The position numbers were made by a program, and so were the translations under genes. Positions 1 through 4,503 of a stretch of 6,051 nt of DNA are shown here, piece by piece (the first letter of the stretch is position 1; each line of letters begins with the position of its first letter). Under the pieces are notes generated by a model, which saw only the letters and a program-made list of their open reading frames with translations, was not told the origin of the DNA and did not search any database. Origin of the DNA: an uncultured Bacilli bacterium (GTDB taxonomy: Bacteria > Bacillota_I > Bacilli_A > RFN20 > CAG-826); the NCBI GenBank assembly GCA_934162685.1, contig CAKPJO010000097.1:1-6051 (forward strand), in the 5' to 3' direction.

Positions 1-23
1 AATGTAAACCATTCATTTGCCAT
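1..23 (-). CDS. Start of an unknown protein gene (partial)
   Basis: An ATG (complement of 21-23) opens a frame that runs off the left edge, giving only MANEWFT. It is supported by an AGGAG ribosome site at about 34-38, ten bases upstream, and by a good extended -10 promoter further upstream. Seven residues are too few to assign a family. It is a separate transcription unit from the CarD-type gene, since a terminator lies between them. Confidence 0.55.
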
Positions 24-54
24 AAAAATCAATCTCCTATCAAAACGTATGAAC

Positions 55-82
55 ATTATAGCATATAAAAAAGAAAGTACAA
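55..82 (-). promoter_or_regulatory. Promoter of the left-edge gene
   Basis: On the minus strand a perfect TATAAT (complement of 55-60) is preceded by TGC, forming an extended -10. A weak -35, TTGTAC, lies 16 bp upstream at 77-82. It sits directly after the CarD-gene terminator and about 30 bases before the ATG at 23, so it would drive only the left-edge gene. Confidence 0.65.
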
Positions 83-83
83 T

Positions 84-107
84 AAAAAAAAGACCTTATA
101 GGTCTTT
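84..107 (-). terminator. Intrinsic terminator of the CarD-family gene
   Basis: On the minus strand an 8-bp perfect stem (AAAGACCT with AGGTCTTT, loop of 3) is followed by an uninterrupted run of T (complement of 84-91). It starts seven bases after the stop codon of the CarD-family gene, so it ends that transcript. Confidence 0.85.
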
Positions 108-113
108 CATAAA

Positions 114-605
114 TTAATTATCGAGTTCTAGTCTTAAACGTATATAATCTACGATTTTGTTACGATCTATTTTGTACGCTAATGCTAATTCATCAAATAA
201 CATTTTTTGTGCTTTATCAAACATAACGCTATCGGTAAGGCAAAACTTTGCGTTAGAATTTAGTTTGGCTTTTTTTAATAAATATAGTTTGTAACACATA
301 TAGGCAATTTCTTTTAAATCACCTGATGAAAGCTTTTTATGAAATGAATCGCGACGTTCTTTAGAGTCATCAATGATGCTATCATCTAAGTTATTCATAT
401 AGTCTACTAAATCATCAGCTTGATTTTTATCAATGACTTCACGTAAAAATTCTTTTTCTTTACTTACAGGAACGAAAATAGACATACCTTCATCAAAACT
501 TGGGACTAATTTATAATAGTCATTGCCACCAATTTGTAGTATTTCTTTGATTGTGCAAATGCCATGGGCTTTGTGAACCATTACTTTGCCAATTCCTAGC
601 ATCAT
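114..605 (-). CDS. CarD/CdnL-family transcriptional regulator
   Basis: The 163-residue product has the N-terminal pattern of the CarD_CdnL_TRCF domain: residues 4-20 (GIGKVMVHKAHGIC and following) match the family's 'G..VvyPaHGvG.v' strand region, with a short beta-rich Tudor-like part to about residue 60 and a charged helical part from about 65 to the end. In known members the first part binds the RNA polymerase beta subunit and the second contacts DNA at the -10 region, stabilising open promoter complexes. Two ATGs stand in tandem (603-605 and 600-602). The AAGGGGG ribosome site is only 4 bases from the first and 7 from the second, so the second is the likelier start. The gene is monocistronic with its own terminator. 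The family call is by recognition; its targets cannot be inferred. Confidence 0.85.
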   Translation of the reverse strand: MMLGIGKVMVHKAHGICTIKEILQIGGNDYYKLVPSFDEGMSIFVPVSKEKEFLREVIDKNQADDLVDYMNNLDDSIIDDSKERRDSFHKKLSSGDLKEIAYMCYKLYLLKKAKLNSNAKFCLTDSVMFDKAQKMLFDELALAYKIDRNKIVDYIRLRLELDN

Positions 606-909
606 AAGACCCCCTTTTTACATTTATATTTTATCAAAAACGGCAAAAAAAAGTAAGAAAAATTTTTAAAACAAATTTTTCTTTGTTGTAATATACAAAA
701 AGTATTACTAGAACATTGTTTTAATAGTTTTAATAATTATATATTATTAAATGCTTTTAATTTTAAAATTTATTGACAAAAACGCACTATAAACAATGTG
801 CAAAAATTTTTTGTTTTTTAATGTTGAAAAAATAATTAACCATGGAGGTAACGAAGTAATATTTTTAACCTAATAAAACAATTTGATGATAGTGTTTACA
901 GTTAAAACC
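606..909. other. AT-rich intergenic spacer, no gene seen
   Basis: This 304-base stretch between two minus-strand genes contains no convincing ORF. It should contain the CarD-gene promoter: on the minus strand TAAAAT (complement of 628-633) is a possible -10, but no good -35 stands 17 bp upstream. On the plus strand a perfect TTGACA (773-778) has no -10 partner at 16-18 bp, and GGAGGT (844-849) is followed by stops rather than a start. A 4-bp GCAC/GTGC hairpin (784-801) followed on the minus strand by five T could be a weak end for the transcript of the gene at 910-1392. Nothing here is firm. Confidence 0.5.
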
Positions 910-1392
910 CTAATTTGCGGCTTTAGCTTGATTGCATTTAATAGCGTCAATTGCTAAAACAATCATTAATGCACGTAAAGCATCTTTGCTATTCTTAATG
1001 TCTAATACATAGGTATCGGTAAGATTAAATAATTGCTTACTAATATATGCCACTACCTGGTTGTTAGAATTAATAATGCTGTAATCCCATTGCCATATGT
1101 CGCCAGTGACTTCCCAATCCGAGCAATTTAAAGAGAATCTTGGCTTAAACCAAGATAATTCTTTAACAATTTCCCCCACTTCGGTATTGTTTTCCAACAT
1201 AGTAAAGTGAGGAAGAAATCGAAATATTTGTTCTTTTAATGTTGCAATATGCACGTTATTTTGGTCATAGATATAGAATAAATGTCCCCATGAAAGTTTT
1301 CCTTCAACACGAAAAAATATATTGCCTGCTTCATCATAAATGTTATATGAATCAAACCAAGAAAAGAACTTTTGTCTAAACAGTAATTTCAT
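910..1392 (-). CDS. LURP-one-related (DUF567/YxjI-type) protein
   Basis: The 160-residue protein reads as a LURP-one-related (LOR) domain over its whole length. It begins MKLLFRQKFFSWFDSYNIYD and continues with alternating short beta strands (NIFFRVEGKLSW, HLFYIYDQ, HIATLKEQ, FTMLENN), a second half with DWEVTGDIWQWDYSI and VVAYISKQLF, and ends in a hydrophobic helix (about 138-152, DALRALMIVLAIDAIK). This is the Tubby-like barrel around a central helix known for bacterial YxjI and plant LURP1; the biochemical role of bacterial members is not established. It lies three bases after the stop of the cysteine-hydrolase gene and has no clear ribosome site, so it is probably translated by coupling from that gene. 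No strong terminator follows. Confidence 0.8.
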   Translation of the reverse strand: MKLLFRQKFFSWFDSYNIYDEAGNIFFRVEGKLSWGHLFYIYDQNNVHIATLKEQIFRFLPHFTMLENNTEVGEIVKELSWFKPRFSLNCSDWEVTGDIWQWDYSIINSNNQVVAYISKQLFNLTDTYVLDIKNSKDALRALMIVLAIDAIKCNQAKAAN

Positions 1393-1395
1393 ATT

Positions 1396-1989
1396 TTATT
1401 TATCTAAGTAGTTTAAAACTGTTCTTGTATCAACTACTCTGCTATCGTAGCATCGTGAGAAATATTCTAATCCGTTTTCTTGTGTACCAATTAAAAAAGT
1501 AGCACATGCATCAGCAGGAACAATTGTCTTGTATCCTAAGTAATATGCTCCAGCAAGAGTTTGAAGAACACAAATATTTGTATCAGCGCCGAAAGCAATT
1601 AATGTGTCTACATCAAGTTCACGAAGCAATAAATCTAAATCAGTTTGAAAGAATCCGTTGTAGCGGCGCTTTGGAACTATGTAGTCTTTTTCTGATATGT
1701 TAAATATATCTAGTGGTTTAGCAGCCTCAGATCCTTTTATTCCGTGTTCTCCCCATAATTCTAACTCTTTATCTACACCAGGAATATGTGCATCATTAGA
1801 AAATATAACTGGAATATGTTTTTCTCTTGCTTTGTTTATTATTAATGTGGCGTTTTTAACAGCTTCATCAAGTATAGGCAAATTTCCGAGAGAGCCACCT
1901 AATAAATCGATTACAAGAATTGCACATTTTTTTAAATTAACATCTTGGCTACTTTGCCATTTTGTATTTTGAGGTTTTGGTATATACAT
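1396..1989 (-). CDS. Nicotinamidase-like cysteine hydrolase (isochorismatase fold)
   Basis: The 197-residue protein has the isochorismatase-like hydrolase fold. The catalytic triad is visible: Asp28 (in ILVIDLLGG), Lys107 (in VPKRRYNGF) and Cys140 (in GADTNICVLQT). A metal site typical of nicotinamidases is also present: Asp66 and His68 (NDAH) and His82 (WGEHGIKGSE). The GxKGSE and KxRYxxFxxTDLD segments resemble PncA-type nicotinamidases, which turn nicotinamide into nicotinate and ammonia for NAD salvage, and set it apart from metal-free isochorismatases. The substrate remains an inference, as related cysteine hydrolases act on other amides. The start is fixed by AAAGGAG at 1997-2003, seven bases upstream. 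It is the first gene of a two-gene operon with the LOR-domain protein. Confidence 0.8.
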   Translation of the reverse strand: MYIPKPQNTKWQSSQDVNLKKCAILVIDLLGGSLGNLPILDEAVKNATLIINKAREKHIPVIFSNDAHIPGVDKELELWGEHGIKGSEAAKPLDIFNISEKDYIVPKRRYNGFFQTDLDLLLRELDVDTLIAFGADTNICVLQTLAGAYYLGYKTIVPADACATFLIGTQENGLEYFSRCYDSRVVDTRTVLNYLDK

Positions 1990-2013
1990 AATTTTTCTCC
2001 TTTATCACAAACT

Positions 2014-2019
2014 ATTATA
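2014..2019 (-). promoter_or_regulatory. -10 element for the hydrolase/LOR operon
   Basis: A perfect TATAAT on the minus strand lies 24 bases upstream of the hydrolase ATG, leaving a short leader that contains AAAGGAG. No good -35 is seen 16-18 bp upstream (the best is TATGCT), so the assignment rests on the -10 and its position. Confidence 0.5.
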
Positions 2020-2162
2020 CTACTTGTATATAAAAAAGCATATTGATAGTATGTATGAAAATTGTTTTAAATAAAAATAGATAAAATGTTATTTAAAAAA
2101 AATATTAATTAACGTATAGCGTGGAATAGTTATGAGTTTTGTGAGTGATTTTGCCTTTGTTT

Positions 2163-2294
2163 ATGAAAGATAGCATTTTTTATGTGTTTTCAATCGCGTC
2201 AGCGGTGATTTGTTTAATTATTACTATTGTAACATCAATTATTGATACAAAAAAAGATAGCTCACTCTCCCAAAGTTTGCAGCTATCTTTTTAG
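2163..2294 (+). CDS. Candidate type I toxin: small membrane peptide
   Basis: An ATG-started frame encodes 43 residues: a short polar start (MKDS), one long hydrophobic segment (about residues 5-27) and a charged tail DTKKD followed by a Ser/Gln/Leu-rich end. This architecture (single membrane span, then acidic/basic residues, then a strong hairpin) is that of Fst/TxpA/holin-like type I toxins of Bacillota, which damage the membrane when their antisense RNA is lost. No good ribosome site precedes the ATG; GTG at 2145 and TTG at 2151 or 2157 are in-frame alternatives. A 13-codon ORF (2132-2173, MSFVSDFAFVYER) overlaps its start. The stop codon lies in the T-run of the hairpin. It could be a chance ORF; the paired antisense structure is the main support. 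Confidence 0.4.
   Translation: MKDSIFYVFSIASAVICLIITIVTSIIDTKKDSSLSQSLQLSF
2249..2292. terminator. Bidirectional terminator-like inverted repeat
   Basis: A perfect 12-bp inverted repeat, AAAAAGATAGCT (2251-2262) and AGCTATCTTTTT (2281-2292), encloses an 18-base loop. The minus-strand reading ends in seven T (complement of 2249-2255) and the plus-strand reading in five. It can therefore end transcripts from both sides, as in convergent toxin/antisense pairs. The arm sequence AAAGATAGC also occurs as a direct repeat at 2166-2174, right at the start of the small peptide frame. Confidence 0.7.
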
Positions 2295-2326
2295 CACAAC
2301 GGCGGGCTCGCGTCTCTTCCACCACC
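2249..2326 (-). ncRNA. Candidate antisense (antitoxin-like) small RNA
   Basis: On the minus strand a TACAAT (complement of 2330-2335) could start a transcript at about 2323-2326, although no good -35 is seen. The RNA would be about 75 bases, locally GC-richer than its surroundings. It has a 5' hairpin (GGUGG near 2322-2326 with CCGCC at 2301-2305) and a 3' terminator hairpin with seven U. It would overlap the 3' end of the small-peptide frame read on the other strand. Its size and layout match the antisense RNAs of Fst/par-type loci. Transcription is inferred, not shown. Confidence 0.35.
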
Positions 2327-2380
2327 AATATTGTATATCAAAATATTAAAACTATTTAATACTAAATGATGCCTTTATTT

Positions 2381-2691
2381 GCGCTTAGTAAGTAACAAAA
2401 AATTAAAAACTATATAAGTGATGGTCATATTGAAATGACTAATAATATTTCTGAAAGAGCAATTAAGCCATTTGTAATAGATAGAAAGAATTTCTTATTT
2501 TCTAACACACAAAATGGTGCAAAAGTAGTTTAATCTTCTTTCCCTTACAACAAACAGCAAGAGCTAATGGATTAAATCCTATTGAATACATTAAATACGT
2601 TATTGATAATATTGGTTCGAATCCAAGTGATGAAAAACTTGAATCTCTTTTGCCTTGGAATTTAAAAAATCGATTTCCTTTATCAAAATAA
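2381..2691 (+). pseudogene. IS66-family transposase, C-terminal remnant
   Basis: Plus-strand translation from about 2396 gives KIKNYISDGHIEMTNN, then ISERAIKPFVIDRKNFLFSN and a GAKVV segment, which is the signature C-terminal part of IS66-family DDE transposases ('DGrlEidNN.aERaikP...gRKNwlFs'), including the conserved Glu of ERA. At 2531 the frame hits TAA. Moving to the next frame from 2533 restores the family pattern (TARANGLNP, EYIKYV, ESLLPWN) down to TAA at 2689-2691. One missing base near 2531 therefore explains the break. A further in-frame stop at 2393 and the absence of everything upstream show that the N-terminal and catalytic regions are gone. It is a dead fragment. Confidence 0.88.
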
Positions 2692-2701
2692 GATTCGTTA
2701 T

Positions 2702-2721
2702 GTTCAATCTTTGACGCTTAC
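2702..2721. mobile_element. Right terminal end of the IS66-type element
   Basis: Downstream of the transposase remnant the sequence ends in TTTGACGCTTAC (2710-2721), whose reverse complement GTAAGCGTCAAA is the usual start of IS66-family terminal inverted repeats. Its position about 30 bases after the transposase stop is also right for the element's end. No matching left end (GTAAGCG) was found between 1990 and 2380, in keeping with loss of the left part. The IR family match is from memory of the family consensus. Confidence 0.6.
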
Positions 2722-2738
2722 GTATCAACCGTATCAAA
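2721..2738. repeat. Tandem 9-bp repeat at the IS edge
   Basis: CGTATCAAC (2721-2729) is followed at once by CGTATCAAA (2730-2738), identical in eight of nine bases. It starts at the last base of the IS end. IS66 elements make 8-bp target duplications, so GTATCAAC (2722-2729) may be the right copy of one, but its left partner is not found. The second unit next to it may be chance. Confidence 0.5.
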
Positions 2739-2745
2739 AAGCAAC

Positions 2746-2768
2746 AAAAAAACCCGATGTAATCGGGT
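2746..2768 (-). terminator. Terminator of the tRNA transcript
   Basis: On the minus strand ACCCGAT pairs with ATCGGGT (7 bp, 3-base loop) and is followed by seven T (complement of 2746-2752). It begins about a dozen bases after the CCA end of tRNA-Glu, so it ends the tRNA-Asn/tRNA-Glu transcript. It lies close to the IS66 right end, which did not disturb it. Confidence 0.88.
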
Positions 2769-2779
2769 AATTTGTAAAA

Positions 2780-2856
2780 TGGTGACCTATACGGGATTCG
2801 AACCCATGAATGCATGCGTGAAAGGCATGTGAGTTAAGCCTCTTCTCCAATAGGCC
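2780..2856 (-). tRNA. tRNA-Glu (anticodon UUC)
   Basis: A full cloverleaf is seen on the minus strand. The acceptor stem is GGCCTAT with ATAGGTC (one G-U pair). The anticodon stem CATGC/GCATG holds loop CTTTCAC, so the anticodon is TTC. The T-arm is ATGGG/CCCGT around TTCGAAT, and CCA is encoded at 2780-2782. The sequence is close to other bacterial tRNA-Glu genes. It follows tRNA-Asn after a spacer of seven bases. Confidence 0.96.
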
Positions 2857-2863
2857 AAAAAAA

Positions 2864-2939
2864 TGGCGCTTACTGTAGGACTCGAACCTACGACCGATCG
2901 GTTAACAGCCGATAGCTCTACCGACTGAGCTAAGTAAGC
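2864..2939 (-). tRNA. tRNA-Asn (anticodon GUU)
   Basis: The minus-strand cloverleaf has acceptor GCTTACT/AGTAAGC, D-stem GCTC/GAGC, anticodon stem ATCGG/CCGAT with loop CTGTTAA (anticodon GTT), T-arm GTAGG/CCTAC around TTCGAGT, discriminator G as expected for Asn, and encoded CCA (2864-2866). It is the first tRNA of a two-tRNA transcript with tRNA-Glu. Confidence 0.96.
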
Positions 2940-2947
2940 GTAACTTT

Positions 2948-2969
2948 TTGCTTAACAATCGCTAAGCAA
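2948..2969 (-). other. Hairpin in the tRNA leader
   Basis: A perfect 7-bp stem (TTGCTTA/TAAGCAA) with an 8-base loop lies between the tRNA promoter and the first base of tRNA-Asn. No T-run follows on either strand, so it is not a standard terminator. The predicted start site falls at its upstream edge, so it would form the 5' end of the tRNA precursor, where it may affect 5' processing or stability. That role is an inference. Confidence 0.5.
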
Positions 2970-2974
2970 GAAGA

Positions 2975-3003
2975 ATAATAACATAGATAAAAACAAATTT
3001 CAA
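2975..3003 (-). promoter_or_regulatory. Promoter of the tRNA-Asn/tRNA-Glu unit
   Basis: On the minus strand TTGAAA (complement of 2998-3003) and TATTAT (2975-2980) are separated by exactly 17 bp, and TGT before the -10 makes it an extended type. The predicted start is near 2968, about 30 bases before tRNA-Asn. No terminator separates the upstream acyl carrier protein gene, so read-through from there is also possible. Confidence 0.75.
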
Positions 3004-3021
3004 TAATAATTTAAAAAAATA

Positions 3022-3243
3022 TTAAAGTTTTTTTTCAATTGAGTCTAACACGTCACCAACAGTCTTAAATCCCATTAGTTCTTCGTTGCTAAATTCAACA
3101 CCATATTTGTCTTCAATATCCATAATTAACTCTACTAAGTCTAATGAGTCTAAGCCTAAAGCTTTTAATTCCATATTAGGTTCGATATTATCTACTTTAA
3201 CTTTTTCTGCAAACATAGTTTTGATTTCTTCTAATTTATTCAT
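3022..3243 (-). CDS. acpP: Acyl carrier protein
   Basis: The 73-residue acidic protein carries acyl intermediates of fatty-acid and phospholipid synthesis on a phosphopantetheine arm. The attachment site is Ser33 in GLDSLDLVEL, the hallmark motif. Helix I (about 3-15), the acidic helix II after Ser33 and the C-terminal VGDVLDSIE helix are as in other ACPs, and the length is typical. A longer frame from GTG at 3255 is possible, but that GTG is part of the ribosome site GAGGTG (3253-3258), so ATG at 3241-3243, nine bases after it, is the real start. It stands alone with its own promoter, apart from other fatty-acid genes, and lies upstream of two tRNAs. Confidence 0.95.
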   Translation of the reverse strand: MNKLEEIKTMFAEKVKVDNIEPNMELKALGLDSLDLVELIMDIEDKYGVEFSNEELMGFKTVGDVLDSIEKKL

Positions 3244-3271
3244 TTTAGTAATCACCTCAACTTCTATGCTT

Positions 3272-3299
3272 ATTATAACACATAAGTTAAATTTGTAAA
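3272..3299 (-). promoter_or_regulatory. Promoter of the acyl carrier protein gene
   Basis: TTTACA (complement of 3294-3299) and a perfect TATAAT (3272-3277) lie 16 bp apart on the minus strand, with TGT just before the -10. The -35 begins only about seven bases after the terminator of the pilus operon, so this gene is a separate unit packed tightly behind it. Confidence 0.8.
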
Positions 3300-3306
3300 A
3301 TCAAAT

Positions 3307-3330
3307 AAAAAGGGGAGTGTCCCCCTTTTT
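3307..3330 (-). terminator. Terminator of the Tad pilus operon
   Basis: AAAAAGGGG pairs with CCCCTTTTT (9 bp, 6-base loop), followed on the minus strand by further A/T-rich sequence. It begins one base after the stop of the last small pilin-like gene. The A/T arms are symmetric, so it could also stop transcripts from the plus strand. Confidence 0.88.
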
Positions 3331-3331
3331 G

Positions 3332-3493
3332 CTACTTACCTGCTCCGACACTTGTTTTTGTGATTGTCTCGCTTGCTCTTTCAGTAATAGCACTATTAGC
3401 GGAATCAAATATCTTTTGATAACTAACTACTAATCCACCGAATACCATTAATACTAAAAGAATTCCAAGAATTTGACCTTTAAGTTCTCCCAT
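3332..3493 (-). CDS. Small pilin-like peptide, last gene of the Tad operon
   Basis: A 53-residue product: MGELKGQ, a hydrophobic segment (about residues 8-23, ILGILLVLMVFGGLVV), then a polar, probably helical tail (SYQKIFDSANSAITERASET). This is the shape of Flp-type or class III-signal pilins: a short polar start with a KG/Q junction, one membrane span, and a small exposed tail. The usual Glu at +5 after the cleavage site is missing. The start is secure: AAGGAG (3500-3505) lies six bases upstream. It sits 13 bases after the TadE-like gene and directly before the operon terminator, a common place for the major pilin. Function is inferred from shape and position; no clear sequence family was recognised. 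Confidence 0.7.
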   Translation of the reverse strand: MGELKGQILGILLVLMVFGGLVVSYQKIFDSANSAITERASETITKTSVGAGK

Positions 3494-3506
3494 GTTTTTC
3501 TCCTTT

Positions 3507-3845
3507 CTATTCTATATATCCAATTACTATCGTGCGGCTTACTTGAATTAAGTACTCTTTATTATCAAATAAACCAGTATAGGAATGTAGAATGCTAAAT
3601 GTTATAAAATCACCAAATCCTACTTCTCCAGAAGTTTCGTCTTTAAAATCTACGTAATAAGTTTCTTGAACATATTTAATTAATTCATCAGTTATTTTTC
3701 CTTCTTTTTGTATGATAAATGATATTTGTGTTGCAATATTTTCTAAAGCAATATATCTAGACTGAATGAATGATGCATCGCCTAATAATAAAACTAAAGG
3801 TATTGTTATTAGCAGAGCCAATATATTTCCTAAGTTAGATGCCAT
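3507..3845 (-). CDS. TadE-like pseudopilin
   Basis: This 112-residue protein has one N-terminal membrane span (about 7-22, ILALLITIPLVLLLG) followed by DASFIQSRYIALENIATQI, which resembles the 'P.lLl..gi.d.gR.....aLenaA..aAr' start of TadE/TadF proteins. The rest (about 45-112) is a small extracellular-type domain with aromatic and charged residues. TadE-like proteins are minor pseudopilins needed for Tad pilus assembly. Glu at position +5 of the mature protein is not seen, nor is a clear cleavage motif beyond Gly6. The start is supported by AGGAGGG seven bases upstream, inside tadC. It overlaps tadC by 11 bases. Confidence 0.65.
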   Translation of the reverse strand: MASNLGNILALLITIPLVLLLGDASFIQSRYIALENIATQISFIIQKEGKITDELIKYVQETYYVDFKDETSGEVGFGDFITFSILHSYTGLFDNKEYLIQVSRTIVIGYIE

Positions 3846-4503
3846 TTAACATCCCTCCTATTATGCTAACAATTCCAATAATGATAATTACAGTTATTAT
3901 TCCAGCTCCGATTACTGGAAGTAAGTTTAATGAGTCATATTTGCTATTTATGTTTTTAACAATTTTTTGTTCATTATCTTTCTTTAATTGTGTAAAAAGA
4001 GGAGTGAATCTAGAAATATAATTAATATCAGTACCATTTTCTACCATTAAATATAATGAAATCATTACTTGTTGTATTAATGGTGATTCAAAATTTTTGG
4101 AAAATGTTATAAAAGGTGTTACAGTTTTATCTTCATCAATATTAGATAACAAATTTGTGAGTAATTTATTTAAATCTTTATTGCATATTTTTAAAACCTC
4201 GCTAATAGATTGATAAACATTAAATCCGTTTGTTAAGTATGTTTGAATGTAATTTAAAGTAGTAACAAATTCATTTTCTAAATTTTGATTATATTCTTTA
4301 ATTCTTTTGTCATAATCTTTATTAAAAGTATAAATTATAGCAATAGTGGTTAAAATGGTAAGAAATAATAGTTGTAAGTTCTTTAGATACAATGCACAAA
4401 GTATAATTACAACATTAATTAAAATTGTTGATAAAATAAGTTTTGTCATTTCCTTCTTATACACTAAATTAAGAATGTTAATTTTGTTTTTTAATTTTTT
4501 CAT
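3835..4503 (-). CDS. tadC: Tad platform protein, TadC-type (T2SSF family)
   Basis: The 222-residue membrane protein has two N-terminal spans (about 22-40 and 43-60), a cytoplasmic helical region (about 65-190) with the T2SSF-like pattern (ENEFVTTLNYIQTYLTNGFNVYQSISEVL, here residues about 78-106, and VMISLYLMVENGTDI), and a last span (about 195-217). Such proteins form, with TadB, the inner-membrane platform that the ATPase acts on during pilus growth. It overlaps tadB by 26 bases and has GGGG as a ribosome site inside tadB. TadC versus TadB is decided by order (second platform gene after tadA), since both belong to the same family. Confidence 0.75.
   Translation of the reverse strand: MKKLKNKINILNLVYKKEMTKLILSTILINVVIILCALYLKNLQLLFLTILTTIAIIYTFNKDYDKRIKEYNQNLENEFVTTLNYIQTYLTNGFNVYQSISEVLKICNKDLNKLLTNLLSNIDEDKTVTPFITFSKNFESPLIQQVMISLYLMVENGTDINYISRFTPLFTQLKKDNEQKIVKNINSKYDSLNLLPVIGAGIITVIIIIGIVSIIGGMLNGI

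Noticed and set aside
773..801. Perfect TTGACA on the plus strand as a promoter
   Set aside because: No -10 stands at the right distance and no plus-strand gene follows.
1506..1972. Plus-strand ORFs opposite the nicotinamidase-like gene
   Set aside because: They are shadows of a well-supported minus-strand gene, with no ribosome site or family resemblance.
2600..2815. 71-residue minus-strand ORF beginning MHSWVRIPYRSPF
   Set aside because: It starts inside tRNA-Glu, crosses its terminator and runs antisense to the IS66 remnant. The N-terminus is the translated T-arm of the tRNA, a common false ORF.
2864..2940. GTAAGCG/CGCTTAC at both ends of tRNA-Asn, resembling IS66 terminal repeats
   Set aside because: These bases form the tRNA acceptor stem, which explains the inverted repeat. 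The match to the IS end is short and most likely chance.
3244..3255. GTG start for the acyl carrier protein
   Set aside because: The GTG is part of the GAGGTG ribosome site, and the product from ATG at 3243 already has the normal ACP start and length.
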